Shown: piece after piece, positions 45,214 through 59,114 of the stretch
Numbering within the stretch: the first letter of the stretch is position 1
Layout of the letters: each line of letters starts with the position of its first letter
Assembly: GCA_016703325.1 (NCBI GenBank)
Contig: JADJCH010000002.1
Coordinates: forward strand, 192,980 to 256,979
Reading direction: 5' to 3'
Length of the DNA stretch: 64,000 nucleotides
DNA from: Burkholderiales bacterium
Lineage (GTDB): Bacteria; Pseudomonadota; Gammaproteobacteria; Burkholderiales; Burkholderiaceae_C
Notes under the pieces: generated by a model
Seen by the model: only the letters and a program-made list of their open reading frames with translations
What the model was told of the DNA's origin: nothing
Database searches by the model: none
Made by a program: the position numbers and the translations under genes

Positions 45214-46288
45214 TCACAGGCTGCCGAGGCTGTTGCGTAGAACCTTCTTGAAGAAGCTGCCGCTGTGTTCTGGCTTGACCACATCGCCGCGCATGATCTT
45301 CTTGGCCTTGTCTTCGTCAGAGACGTAGACCCAGGCTTCTTCGTTGGTCACGTTGTCGGTGACCAAGCCTTCGGCCACCACGATCTCCTCCAGCGTTTCG
45401 GCCTGCTTCTTCTTCAGTCCGCCGCCCTCGGTCTTGCGGCGTGAGTAGAAGATCACCTTGTCACCCGGCTTGAGTCCATCCTCCTTGCCGATGGTGATTT
45501 CGAAGATGGACTTCTTGGCCAGCATCTTCTTCGAGCTGACGTAACCACGGCCCGCGAAGAAATTGAACAGGTCGTGTTCATGCTCCTCCACGGCTTCCTT
45601 GGCTGCGGCCTGCACCAGGGGGACACCCCCGCCCGGAATCTGCGCGTTGGAGTTGCCTGTGCTGGACTTGCTGCCGTTCAGAGGGATGGTCGTCACCAGT
45701 TTCAAGGCTGGCATCGAATAGATGGCAACGGAGGCCGTCACTTCGCCCTTGTGGGTATACGACGGCGGGATGCGGGTGACCTTGCCCTTCTTGTCGGTGA
45801 ACTCGCTGCCTTGGTTGAACGTGGAGTTGACCGTGGAAGGTTTAGCAGATGAGGCCACGGCTGCGGGGCCTAAAGCGCGGGAGGGGCCGCGCGGCAGGGG
45901 CTTGATGGCGTAGTTCGCCACCTTGGGCCCTGTGTATTCAGAGGAGCCCTTTGACTCGGCGACCCGCAAGGCGTCAGACAAGCGCGGCGCGAGCTTGGAG
46001 TCGATGACTTCCACACCGCGTTGCGTCACCTTTCCTGCGATGGCTTTGGTCAGCAGTCCCCAGATCCGCCACCCTGGACAGCGTGTCGCCGTCCTCGCCT
46101 TCCAGGATCACGACGCGGATGCGCTGGTTCGTGAGTTCCTCTTCCGGTGGCATGTACTCCGCGTCCATCAGGGGGGCGCTCTGGTATTGCGCGTACTCCG
46201 ATTTGGACACGGGATTGGACAGGCAGCCACTCAACACCAGCGTGGACGCGACCACCACAGGCCCCCAAAGGCCCTTCAATCGACTCAT
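45214..46288 (-). pseudogene. CsgG/FlgT-like lipoprotein, single-base frameshift
   Basis: The ATG at 46288 opens a lipoprotein (VVVASTLVLSGCLSN near residue 20) that runs to about 46061. The rest (VTQRGVEVIDSKLAPRLSDA onward) is in another frame to the stop at 45214. Deleting one base from the C4 run at 46058-46061 gives a continuous 357-residue protein. The middle resembles CsgG-type outer-membrane proteins (VEVIDSKLAPRLSDALRVAES). The C-terminal part (SIFEITIGKEDGLKPGDKVIF, later AKKIMRGDVVKPE) recalls the C-terminal domain of FlgT. Its stop overlaps the next gene, so it belongs to the same operon. Confidence 0.72.
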
Positions 46289-46365
46289 CAAAACCCCCTT
46301 CGAACGGTTGATCAAAACGGCGCCGGATTCCGCCGTCACACCTCGCCCCGCCAAAAACAAAGCCC

Positions 46366-47403
46366 CTACTGAACTTTGAAACCCAGTCCGTTGATCAACC
46401 CGGCCTTGCGCAAGTCGTCCTGCAGCTTGTTCAGCGCCTGCTGTCGTGCGTTGTCGTGGCTGGTCAGCGACGCACCTGACGCGACGTAGTTCTGTCCTGA
46501 GACCGTCTGCTGCCGATCGTCCTTGACCTGCAGTGACACGTCCAGGCGCACCAACTTGCTGCCCTGCACGCTGTCGAGGCGAGGCTTCACCGTGGCCTCG
46601 ACCGTAGCGCTGGCGGAGCCGCCGTCTGAGCGGGTCTTGACGTTGTTGTCGGTGAGGAACTTGGTGACCACATCGGCCACGTCCTGGTGCTCTCGAGCGG
46701 TGCGCACCACGAACACCAGCTGCTGGGTGATCAGCTCCGACTTGCTGCGCACGCCGGTCAGCTGGGCAGCCTTGCTGCGGTCCTCTTCGGTCAGGCCGCC
46801 CTGCTGCAGCAGCGGGTAGTAGCCCATGGCCTGGTCGATGGTCTTGTCCTGGCGGCGCAGCACGAGCAGCTGTTCCACCTGGGTCTTGCTGCCCAGGTCC
46901 GCGGTGGCTGCCGACACCTGGTCGGCTGCGCCATTGAACTTCTCGCGCAGATCCTGAAAGAAGGCCAGTCGGTCGATGCGCACCAGCGCATACACCCCAC
47001 CATTGGGCGAGGGCGCGGTCTTCTCCACCACCGGGTTCTTGAACTCGACCGCTTCGACCCGGTCCGACACCTTGACGGAGCCGCCACGGTCGACCCGGCC
47101 GTTGCGTTCGCTGATCTGGCTGGTGGTCTGGCCCTCCACCGACACCTTGAACTTGGCGGCGATGTCGCGCAGTGCCAGGCGGCGGGCGGTGTTCAGGTCG
47201 TGGCCCTCACCGATGCCGTACCAGGCCCGACCCGTGTCGGGCGGCGGTTGGTTGACCCATTCCGGCGGGCCGCTCTTGAGCCCGGGCACCGATGAAAGGC
47301 ACCCCCCCAGCAGCAGTGTGGATGCCACCAGGACCATCAGGCCGAAGCGCCTGGCAGATTGAAGCCGGGCGCCCGCGCGGGGCTGCGACGATTCTTGTTT
47401 CAT
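46366..47403 (-). CDS. LPP20-like lipoprotein, first gene of the envelope cluster
   Basis: The 345-residue lipoprotein starts at the ATG at 47403 (ribosome binding site GGAGA). It has a signal and lipobox VASTLLLGGCLSS, then an LPP20-type domain with PPEWVNQPPPDTGRAWYGIG near residue 50 and an Ala-rich helix RRLALRDIAAKFKVSVEG. A second half (KLVRLDVSLQVKDDRQQTVSG) may be another domain that senses or binds envelope partners. It is the first gene of the operon that lies between ureC and ureE, with 234 bp to ureC for its promoter. Function unknown; related lipoproteins form outer-membrane assemblies. Confidence 0.8.
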   Translation of the reverse strand: MKQESSQPRAGARLQSARRFGLMVLVASTLLLGGCLSSVPGLKSGPPEWVNQPPPDTGRAWYGIGEGHDLNTARRLALRDIAAKFKVSVEGQTTSQISERNGRVDRGGSVKVSDRVEAVEFKNPVVEKTAPSPNGGVYALVRIDRLAFFQDLREKFNGAADQVSAATADLGSKTQVEQLLVLRRQDKTIDQAMGYYPLLQQGGLTEEDRSKAAQLTGVRSKSELITQQLVFVVRTAREHQDVADVVTKFLTDNNVKTRSDGGSASATVEATVKPRLDSVQGSKLVRLDVSLQVKDDRQQTVSGQNYVASGASLTSHDNARQQALNKLQDDLRKAGLINGLGFKVQ

Positions 47404-47637
47404 GATCTCCGTCAAGCTAGACGCTGCCTCCCCCGGGCGATCCGGTCGCAGCCAACTACGGAGAAGTTTTTATCATTTCGTTCCGGGGTGTAGCAAGGCG
47501 CCTGCGCAGCGATTTACATGTTCGGAGGTGTTGGTGGAGCGAACGTTTCATCCGCGCCACGCATGCGGCCCATTTGCAGCAAGGTCTTGCTGCGTATGGG
47601 TGTCCTTCCCATTTTTGACTCTGCGAACCGGGTTCCC

Positions 47638-49410
<1,773 letters not shown>

Positions 49411-49412
49411 GG

Positions 49413-49718
49413 TCAGAGCTTTCCTTGGGTCAGGCCGCGAAAACCGTGGACCACACGGTCCCCGGCCAGGTCCACCAGTTCCACCGTGCGCTGCTGGCCG
49501 GGCTCGAAGCGCACCGCCGTGCCGCTGGCGATGTTCAGGCGCATGCCGCGGGCGATGCCGCGGTCGAAGCGCAGGCCGGCGTTGGTTTCGGCAAAGTGGT
49601 AGTGCGAGCCGACCTGGATGGGGCGGTCGCTGGCGTTTTCCACCACCAGCGTGGTGGTGCGGCGGCCTGGGTTGAGGTCGAGTTGACCGTCGTCGGTCAT
49701 CAGTTCGCCAGGAATCAT
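49413..49718 (-). CDS. ureB: Urease subunit beta UreB
   Basis: This 101-residue structural subunit forms the urease core with UreA and UreC. It starts MIPGELMTDDGQLDLN and contains VVENASDRPIQVGSHYHFAETN, the family signature, and GMRLNIASGTAVRFEPGQ. The order ureA-ureB-ureC on the minus strand is standard, with 87 bp between ureA and ureB and 2 bp to ureC. Confidence 0.96.
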   Translation of the reverse strand: MIPGELMTDDGQLDLNPGRRTTTLVVENASDRPIQVGSHYHFAETNAGLRFDRGIARGMRLNIASGTAVRFEPGQQRTVELVDLAGDRVVHGFRGLTQGKL

Positions 49719-49805
49719 GGGCGCTCCGGTGTGCAGCAAGGGGGTCGATGGAGGGCGCAGTGCAGCGCGGATCATGGGCACCACAGCGGTGCCATCAATC
49801 GATCG

Positions 49806-50108
49806 TCATGCAATGGGTTGGTGCACTGTCACCAATTTGGTGCCATCCGGGAAGGTCGCTTCCACCTGAATGTCCGGCAGCATCTCGGCGATGCCTTCCA
49901 TCACGTCTTCTCGGCTCAGCACCTGTTTGCCCTCGCTCATCAGCTGGGCAACGGTCTTGCCGTCCCGGGCGCCTTCCATGATCGCCGCGGTGATCAGGGC
50001 CACCGCCTCCGGGTAGTTGAGCTTGAGGCCACGGGCCTTGCGGCGCTCGGCCAGCAGGGCTGCGGTGAAGATCAGCAGCTTGTCTTTCTCGCGGGGAGTG
50101 AGTTCCAT
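49806..50108 (-). CDS. ureA: Urease subunit gamma UreA
   Basis: This 100-residue subunit has the family length and sequence: MELTPREKDKLLIFTAALLAE at the start, LNYPEAVALITAAIMEGARDG near residue 35 and LPDIQVEATFPDGTKLVTVHQPI at the end. It is the first urease structural gene. The accessory gene ureD, which usually precedes ureA in Burkholderiales, is not upstream; the gene there encodes an outer-membrane barrel candidate. Confidence 0.96.
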   Translation of the reverse strand: MELTPREKDKLLIFTAALLAERRKARGLKLNYPEAVALITAAIMEGARDGKTVAQLMSEGKQVLSREDVMEGIAEMLPDIQVEATFPDGTKLVTVHQPIA

Positions 50109-50213
50109 CTCTTGGGCGGCCGGTGCAGGCTCTGTGGGGAGGAGGACAACAGTGTCCTCCCGCCGCAAGCGATGTGCCACCCCGGAGGCGACCCGTTCGG
50201 GGTCGATGGGCGG

Positions 50214-51302
50214 TCAGTAGACCAGCTGCACTCCGGCCGTCACCAGCCCGTGGCGTTGCGCGAAGTGCGTGGCAGTCTGGGTGTTGTAGGCCATCGGCAA
50301 CTCGCCCAGCCACTGGTGCTGCATCAGCTGGCCGCGCAGCAGCAGCCGCAGGGCGGGCTGCGGTGACCAGCCGACCTCACCCACCAGGGTGTGGTTGCGC
50401 CGGTAGGCGGTGCCGCCCCGCGCGGTGATCAGCGCATCGATGCCATTGCGCTGCCACTGCTGGAACTCATAGCCCAGTGCCAGCGTCCACTGCTCGCCGA
50501 CCCAGCGCAGGGAGCCGCCGGCGTGCATCCAGCGGGCACGCCAGGTGGTCTCGGCCGCTGCGTCGTAGGGCATCAGGTGGCTGGGGATGACAAAGATCAG
50601 CGCGTCGCCGCAGCTGGCGTCGGGGGTGGCGACCAGCTTGCCGGGTGCAAAGTTGAACGCATAGGGGCAGCCGCCGACGATGCCGCTGGCGCTGACCGCA
50701 TCGTTGCGCACCCGGCTGCGACCGCCGCCGACAAAACCGGACCAGCGCAGGCCGAAGGCATCGCGGCTGCCGATCAGGTCGAACTGGGTCTGCAGGTCGC
50801 GCTGGCCATGCAGGCGCAGTTCGGTCATGCCGGCGTCCAGGTCCTCCACCTGCAGGTCCGCACCGGTGCTGCGGCTGAGTTGCCCGGAGCGGCTGCCCCA
50901 GGCGGAGGCGCGCAGCGCCCAGGCCGTGCCGGGCGAGGCGGTGCCGTCGTCCGCGCCGTCCAGGCGCCACTGCAGGGCCGTCTGCCAGCTGTGGATGCGG
51001 TGGGTGTTGTCGCGGTCACGCAGCCGGCGCTGCCAGCCGCCCAGTTCGGCCTGCCAGGGGCCGTGCCGGGCGGTGAGCTTGAGGTGGCTGCCGTGGTAGT
51101 CGCCGATGCCTGTGCCTTCGTAGGCGCTGCCGCGGCGCAGGCCGAGCACGTCCACCTGGTCGTTGGCCAGGTCGCCACCGGCTTCCAGCTCCAGCCGCGG
51201 TGAGGGGGCACCGCGCCCGGCCTCGGTGGGCCGGGCGGTGAGCAGGGCGTCCAGCGGGGCGGCCGAGGTCGCTGCGGCCAGGCCGGTGAGCAGCCCGGCC
51301 AC
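50214..51302 (-). CDS. Hypothetical outer-membrane beta-barrel protein
   Basis: The frame encodes 362 residues from a GTG at 51302. The N-terminus is hydrophobic and ends AAATSAAPL, a short signal peptide; the true start is uncertain because the upstream frame has no ATG. The body alternates short hydrophilic and amphipathic strands (WQAELGGWQRRLRD, RWMHAGGSLRWVGEQWTLALG) and ends in VTAGVQLVY, with the terminal aromatic typical of outer-membrane barrels. It follows a lipoprotein gene by 23 bp and is probably in the same operon. The transport or enzymatic role is unknown. Confidence 0.65.
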   Translation of the reverse strand: MAGLLTGLAAATSAAPLDALLTARPTEAGRGAPSPRLELEAGGDLANDQVDVLGLRRGSAYEGTGIGDYHGSHLKLTARHGPWQAELGGWQRRLRDRDNTHRIHSWQTALQWRLDGADDGTASPGTAWALRASAWGSRSGQLSRSTGADLQVEDLDAGMTELRLHGQRDLQTQFDLIGSRDAFGLRWSGFVGGGRSRVRNDAVSASGIVGGCPYAFNFAPGKLVATPDASCGDALIFVIPSHLMPYDAAAETTWRARWMHAGGSLRWVGEQWTLALGYEFQQWQRNGIDALITARGGTAYRRNHTLVGEVGWSPQPALRLLLRGQLMQHQWLGELPMAYNTQTATHFAQRHGLVTAGVQLVY

Positions 51303-51325
51303 CAGCCGCGCGATGCGGCCGCGGA

Positions 51326-52906
51326 TCAGAACGTCACCCGCCCGTTCACCGCGGTGCCGTTGACGCGGTAGGCGCTGCGATGGCTGTCGGGGATGGCCAC
51401 CGCGACACGTCCAACGCCGAAGCGGTCACCGTCGGCATGGCGCAGATCCAGCTCGCCGATCACCACCTTGACCTTGAAGTTGCCCTTGGCCTGCAACAGG
51501 TTGTCCAGCAGCGCGGTCTGGGTCGGGAAGCGGCCCTTCATCTTCTCGGCCAGCACCTGCAGGTCGATCGACAGGCCGGTGGAGGTGGAGCTCAGCAGTT
51601 CGGCGTTCAGATCGGAGAAACCGGCTGCGCCGGTGCCGATCTCGATGCCGCTGGCCGACCTGGCATAGAAGTAGAACTTCGCGCTGGACGGCACCGTGGC
51701 GCTGACCACGCCGGTGCTGCTGTCGCGTTTGAGCGTGACTTTGTCCAAGGCCACCTGCATCACACGGGTGCCGTCGGTCTGTTCCACCGACAGGCCCAGT
51801 GCCACCCGTTGGCCGTGGCGCGACAGCGCCAGTGACGTGGCGCGCAGCGGCAGTTCCAGCCGCTTCAGGGCGCCCAGCGTGGTGTCGCTCAGGTCAACGC
51901 CGGCATCGAGCTGCTCCAGCGTGAAGCTGCGCAGCGCGTCGCTGCCGTCCACGAAGGTGAAGGCATCCCCGTCGGTGTAGACATACTGGGCGCGGCGGGT
52001 CTCGCCGTCGTGGTCCCTGCAGCGCTCGCGGGCCTCGCTGACCCGGGTGGCATCCTCGAGGTCGGTTTCCGAGATGATGCTGCCCACCGAACCGTTGTTC
52101 AGGTCATCGTGTGCATCGTCGAAATTGCGGTGACCGCGCACCACCTGGGCAGCCAGCCGCAGTCCGTCGGTGGCGATGGCGGCGGCATTGGCCTTGGCGG
52201 TGTCGGACCAGGTGCTGCTGTCGACCGTGGCAAAGGCGGCAGCGGCCGCCGCCTGCACCAGATTGCCCAGGGTGTCGTCGCTGGTGAATACCGTGCTGCC
52301 GCTGGGCAGGTTGCGGGCCTGTTCCACCAGGGCCAGTGCCGCTGCGCGGAAGGCAGTCTGGGAGTCACCGCCCAGGGTCTCGACGATTTCCGCCAGCTCA
52401 TTCAGGATCTTGGACAGGGCTGCCGCACTGCCGAAGCGCTCGGTACTGTCCTGGCTGGGGTCGAAGGTGGCAGGGTTGACGCCGGAAAGTCCCAGCTTGG
52501 TCATCACCGCCTGGAACTCCTCCGCGCTCAGCCCGCTGTCGAGCTGCAGCGTGGTGAAGTAGGACACCACTGCCGAGCCGGCCGCAGCGCGCAGGCGGCT
52601 CTTCGGGGACTTCAGCAGCGTCTTGTCGTAGCCGGTGCCCGCGACGGTGACGATGGCCGCACTGCAGGCCGGGCTGAACGTGAAGGCGCCGTGGTCGTCG
52701 CTGGTGGTGGTGGCTTCTCCTTCGTCCAGGCTGCCGTTGCCGTTGCTGTCGCAGAACAGCGTGGCGTCGGCGATGCGGTCGTCCACCAGCACGCCGCTGG
52801 AGCTGGTGGTGTCTGTGCCGTCCGAGGAACCACCGCCACCTCCACCACAGGCGCCGAGGCCAAACGCCAGAAGAAGGGCAGCAGACAGGGTACGCAATGC
52901 AGGCAT
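51326..52906 (-). CDS. Large hypothetical lipoprotein with a calcium-binding-like loop
   Basis: This 526-residue lipoprotein starts at the ATG at 52906, with AAAGGAA upstream. The signal and lipobox LLLAFGLGACGGG are followed by a Gly/Ser linker and a loop CDSNGNGSLDEGEA near residue 55 that resembles EF-hand/dockerin calcium loops. The remainder is alpha-helical and then beta-rich (VALDKVTLKRDSSTG, FKVKVVIGELDLRHAD). No family is recognised. It is paired with the barrel candidate at 50214-51302, suggesting a surface or secretion unit, and is divergent from the sensor kinase gene. Confidence 0.65.
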   Translation of the reverse strand: MPALRTLSAALLLAFGLGACGGGGGGSSDGTDTTSSSGVLVDDRIADATLFCDSNGNGSLDEGEATTTSDDHGAFTFSPACSAAIVTVAGTGYDKTLLKSPKSRLRAAAGSAVVSYFTTLQLDSGLSAEEFQAVMTKLGLSGVNPATFDPSQDSTERFGSAAALSKILNELAEIVETLGGDSQTAFRAAALALVEQARNLPSGSTVFTSDDTLGNLVQAAAAAAFATVDSSTWSDTAKANAAAIATDGLRLAAQVVRGHRNFDDAHDDLNNGSVGSIISETDLEDATRVSEARERCRDHDGETRRAQYVYTDGDAFTFVDGSDALRSFTLEQLDAGVDLSDTTLGALKRLELPLRATSLALSRHGQRVALGLSVEQTDGTRVMQVALDKVTLKRDSSTGVVSATVPSSAKFYFYARSASGIEIGTGAAGFSDLNAELLSSTSTGLSIDLQVLAEKMKGRFPTQTALLDNLLQAKGNFKVKVVIGELDLRHADGDRFGVGRVAVAIPDSHRSAYRVNGTAVNGRVTF

Positions 52907-53171
52907 GAGGGTTCCTTTGAGGGTTCTGTGGGTCCGGGACGCGATGACATATCGACCGCCCCCGCGGCGGTTTGACGTCCTTCCAGGCACTTTAGGGGGT
53001 GAAAAACGGCACGGAGAACGAAGCGCGTGAACAAATGGGCAGAATTCCCAGTGAAAACGTGAGGGCCCGTTTCCGGTGCAAATGCGCGGTATCGGTGGTG
53101 GGGATGTGCTGTCGGGCTGTGGGGTTTGCTGCGCAGCCCGGGTTGGTGCGGAACTTGATTGCTGCGGCCGG

Positions 53172-56944
<3,773 letters not shown>

Positions 56945-56948
<4 letters not shown>

Positions 56949-57949
56949 CCCCACTTGAGCCCACAGCTGAACCTGACGAGTCGTCAGCGCCGTCCATGGC
57001 CGGCCTGGACCGCAATGCCGGTGAGGTGGTGCTGATCGTCGACGACGTGCCGGACAACCTGGCCGTGCTGCACGACGCGCTGGACGAGGCCGGCTGCACC
57101 GTGCTGGTGGCACTGGACGGGACGGCGGCCCTGCAGCGTGCGGCCCAGGCGCGGCCGGACATCGTGCTGCTGGACGCGGTCATGCCGGGCATGGACGGCT
57201 TCGAGGTGGCGCGCCGCCTCAAGGCCGATGCCCGCACCAGCGCCATCCCGATCGTCTTCATGACCGGCCTGACCGAAACCGAGCATGTGGTGGCGGCCTT
57301 TGCCGCCGGTGGCTGCGACTACGTCACCAAACCCATCCGCGTGCCGGAGGTGCTGGCGCGCATCGCCGCGCACACCCACACCGCACGCGAGCAGCGCCAG
57401 GCGCGCAATGCGCTGGACGCCTTTGGCCACGCCACCCTGGTGGTGCGCCTGATCGATGGCCGCCTGGTCTGGCAGACCGCGCTGGCCCGGCAGATCCTGC
57501 AAAGCCACTTCGAGGACTGGGACGGCCGGCGCGCCCCCACCGCGGTGCTGGCCTGGCTGCAGCGCGAAGCGGACCGGCTGGGTGCCGTGGAGGGCGCGAT
57601 CCAGCCGTCCCCGGCCATGGAGCTGGAGGCTGCGGGGCGGCGCCTGCGTTTCACCCTGCACGAGGCCACCGGCGACGGCGAATGGCTGCTGGTGCTGCGC
57701 GAGGCCGACGACGCCGCCGTGCTGGAGGCGCTGATGGCGGCCTTTCGCCTCACCACCCGGGAGGCCGAGGTGCTCTACTGGGTGGGCAAGGGCAAGACCA
57801 ACAAGGACATCGGCGACATCCTCGGTTCCAGCCCTGCCACGGTGAAGAAGCACCTGGAACACATCTACGAGAAGCTGGGCGTGGAGACCCGTACCGCCGC
57901 CGCCGCTCTGGCGATGGGTCAGGTGCGCCGCATGGCGCCGGGGCGCTGA
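56945..57949 (+). CDS. Response regulator, receiver plus LuxR-type HTH
   Basis: This is a 334-residue response regulator whose ATG overlaps the kinase stop (ATGA). The receiver domain shows VLIVDDVPDN near residue 30, the phospho-acceptor in DIVLLDAVMPGMDGFEVARRL, and KPI near 125. A linker domain of about 100 residues follows. The C-terminal LuxR/FixJ-type HTH carries TTREAEVLYWVGKGKTNKDIG and SSPATVKKHLEHIYEKLGV. It is the obvious partner of the fused sensor. Targets are unknown; the nearby urea transporter operon is the best candidate. Confidence 0.93.
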
Positions 57950-57995
57950 TGCCCGTGCGGCGCACGGGGCCTTGAGCAGGGTCATGCCCGACCGG

Positions 57996-58022
57996 CCCGA
58001 ATCGACCCGAATCGACCCGAAT
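57996..58022. repeat. Tandem 10-bp repeat, 2.7 copies
   Basis: CCCGAATCGA repeats at 57996-58005, 58006-58015 and partly at 58016-58022, in the gap between the response regulator and the norE-like gene. It may be a regulator binding array or a chance slip repeat. Confidence 0.5.
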
Positions 58023-58114
58023 GGGGCCCCGCGTCGCAGGGCCATCGGCCGACTTGCCGCTGCGGCAGGTGACACTTGCGGTCTCGTCCCGGACCCCAGT
58101 CTGTTGCCCTGCCC

Positions 58115-58756
58115 ATGTCACCCCCGCTGTCGCTGAATCCAATGAACCCCATGGCCGTTGAAGCCGCGCTCCAGGCTGCGTCCCCGGCGCCGCACGACGA
58201 AGCGCCCCGGCTGCGGGGCGACCTGGCCGTCTGGCTGGTGATCGCTGCCGAGCTGGTCACCTTCGGCCTGCTGTTTGCCACCTTCGCCTTCGCCCGGGTG
58301 GCACAGACGGAGGTGTTCAATGCCTCCCAGGCCACGCTGGACCTGCGTTTCGGCGTCGTCAACACCCTGCTGCTGATCAGCGGCAGCGCGGGGGTGGCGC
58401 ATGCGGTGCGCTCACTGCGGCAGGGCCGCATCGGAGCCGCTCAGGCGTGGTGGGGGCTGGCCATCGCCTGCGGCCTGGCCTTTCTGGTCCTCAAGGGGGT
58501 GGAGTACGCGGCCAAGGCCGATGCCGGCATCGACCTGGAGACCAACACCTTCTACATGTTCTATTTCCTGCTCACCGGTTTTCACTTCCTGCATGTGGCG
58601 GCCGGTGTGGTGTTCCTGGTGATCTGCGCGGTGCAGACCCGTCGGGGCGTGTACGGGCCGGGCCGCAGCCATGTGCCGGAGACGGCCGCGGCTTTCTGGC
58701 ACATGGTGGATCTGCTGTGGATCGTGCTGTTCCCGCTGGTCTATGTGATGAGGTGA
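58115..58756 (+). CDS. norE: Heme-copper oxidase subunit III family protein (NorE-like)
   Basis: This is a 213-residue integral membrane protein with five hydrophobic segments, typical of the short COX3/NorE form. Motifs include DLAVWLVIAAELVTFGLL near residue 37, LDLRFGVVNTLLLISGS near 75, NTFYMFYFLLTGFHFLHV near 147 and AAFWHMVDLLWIVLF near 190. NorE accompanies nitric oxide reductase in some bacteria, or serves as a generic oxidase subunit. No norCB or catalytic oxidase subunit is visible here. It is followed by a small NorF/subunit IV-like gene, so the two form an operon. Confidence 0.85.
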   Translation: MSPPLSLNPMNPMAVEAALQAASPAPHDEAPRLRGDLAVWLVIAAELVTFGLLFATFAFARVAQTEVFNASQATLDLRFGVVNTLLLISGSAGVAHAVRSLRQGRIGAAQAWWGLAIACGLAFLVLKGVEYAAKADAGIDLETNTFYMFYFLLTGFHFLHVAAGVVFLVICAVQTRRGVYGPGRSHVPETAAAFWHMVDLLWIVLFPLVYVMR

Positions 58757-58780
58757 ACCCCAACCCTGCGGAGGCTTCGA

Positions 58781-59050
58781 ATGAAATCCCCCTCGTTGAA
58801 CCGGATCTGGCTGATGCTGGCGCTGGCCACTCTCGTGACCGGCTGGCTGGGTGAGAGCGGCTGGGCGCAGCGCGCCGGGGCCTTCAGCGTGCTGCTGATG
58901 TTCGGCCTGTCGATCGTCAAGGGGCGCTGGGTGGTGCTGGACTTCATGGAACTGCGCGAGGCGCCACCGCTGTGGCGCCGCCTGATGCTGGGCTGGCTGC
59001 TGGCGGTGGTGGCGCTGATCCTCCTGGCCTGGTGGCTGGCGCGGCCCTGA
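58781..59050 (+). CDS. norF: Small subunit IV-like membrane protein (NorF-like)
   Basis: This is an 89-residue protein with three hydrophobic segments (LMLALATLVTGWL, AFSVLLMFGLSIVKGRW, LMLGWLLAVVALILLAWWLA), typical of prokaryotic cytochrome c oxidase subunit IV/NorF proteins. The conserved IVKGRWVVLDFMELR lies in the middle. A GGAGG ribosome binding site precedes the ATG by 6 nt, and it is 24 bp after norE. An assembly or stability role for an oxidase or NO reductase is inferred from the family. Confidence 0.8.
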   Translation: MKSPSLNRIWLMLALATLVTGWLGESGWAQRAGAFSVLLMFGLSIVKGRWVVLDFMELREAPPLWRRLMLGWLLAVVALILLAWWLARP

Positions 59051-59114
59051 AAGCGAGCGCTCCGGTCCGGTCTTTCCTCCGCCCACCCGGGGCGCCAACC
59101 CGCAGGAGTCCTGC

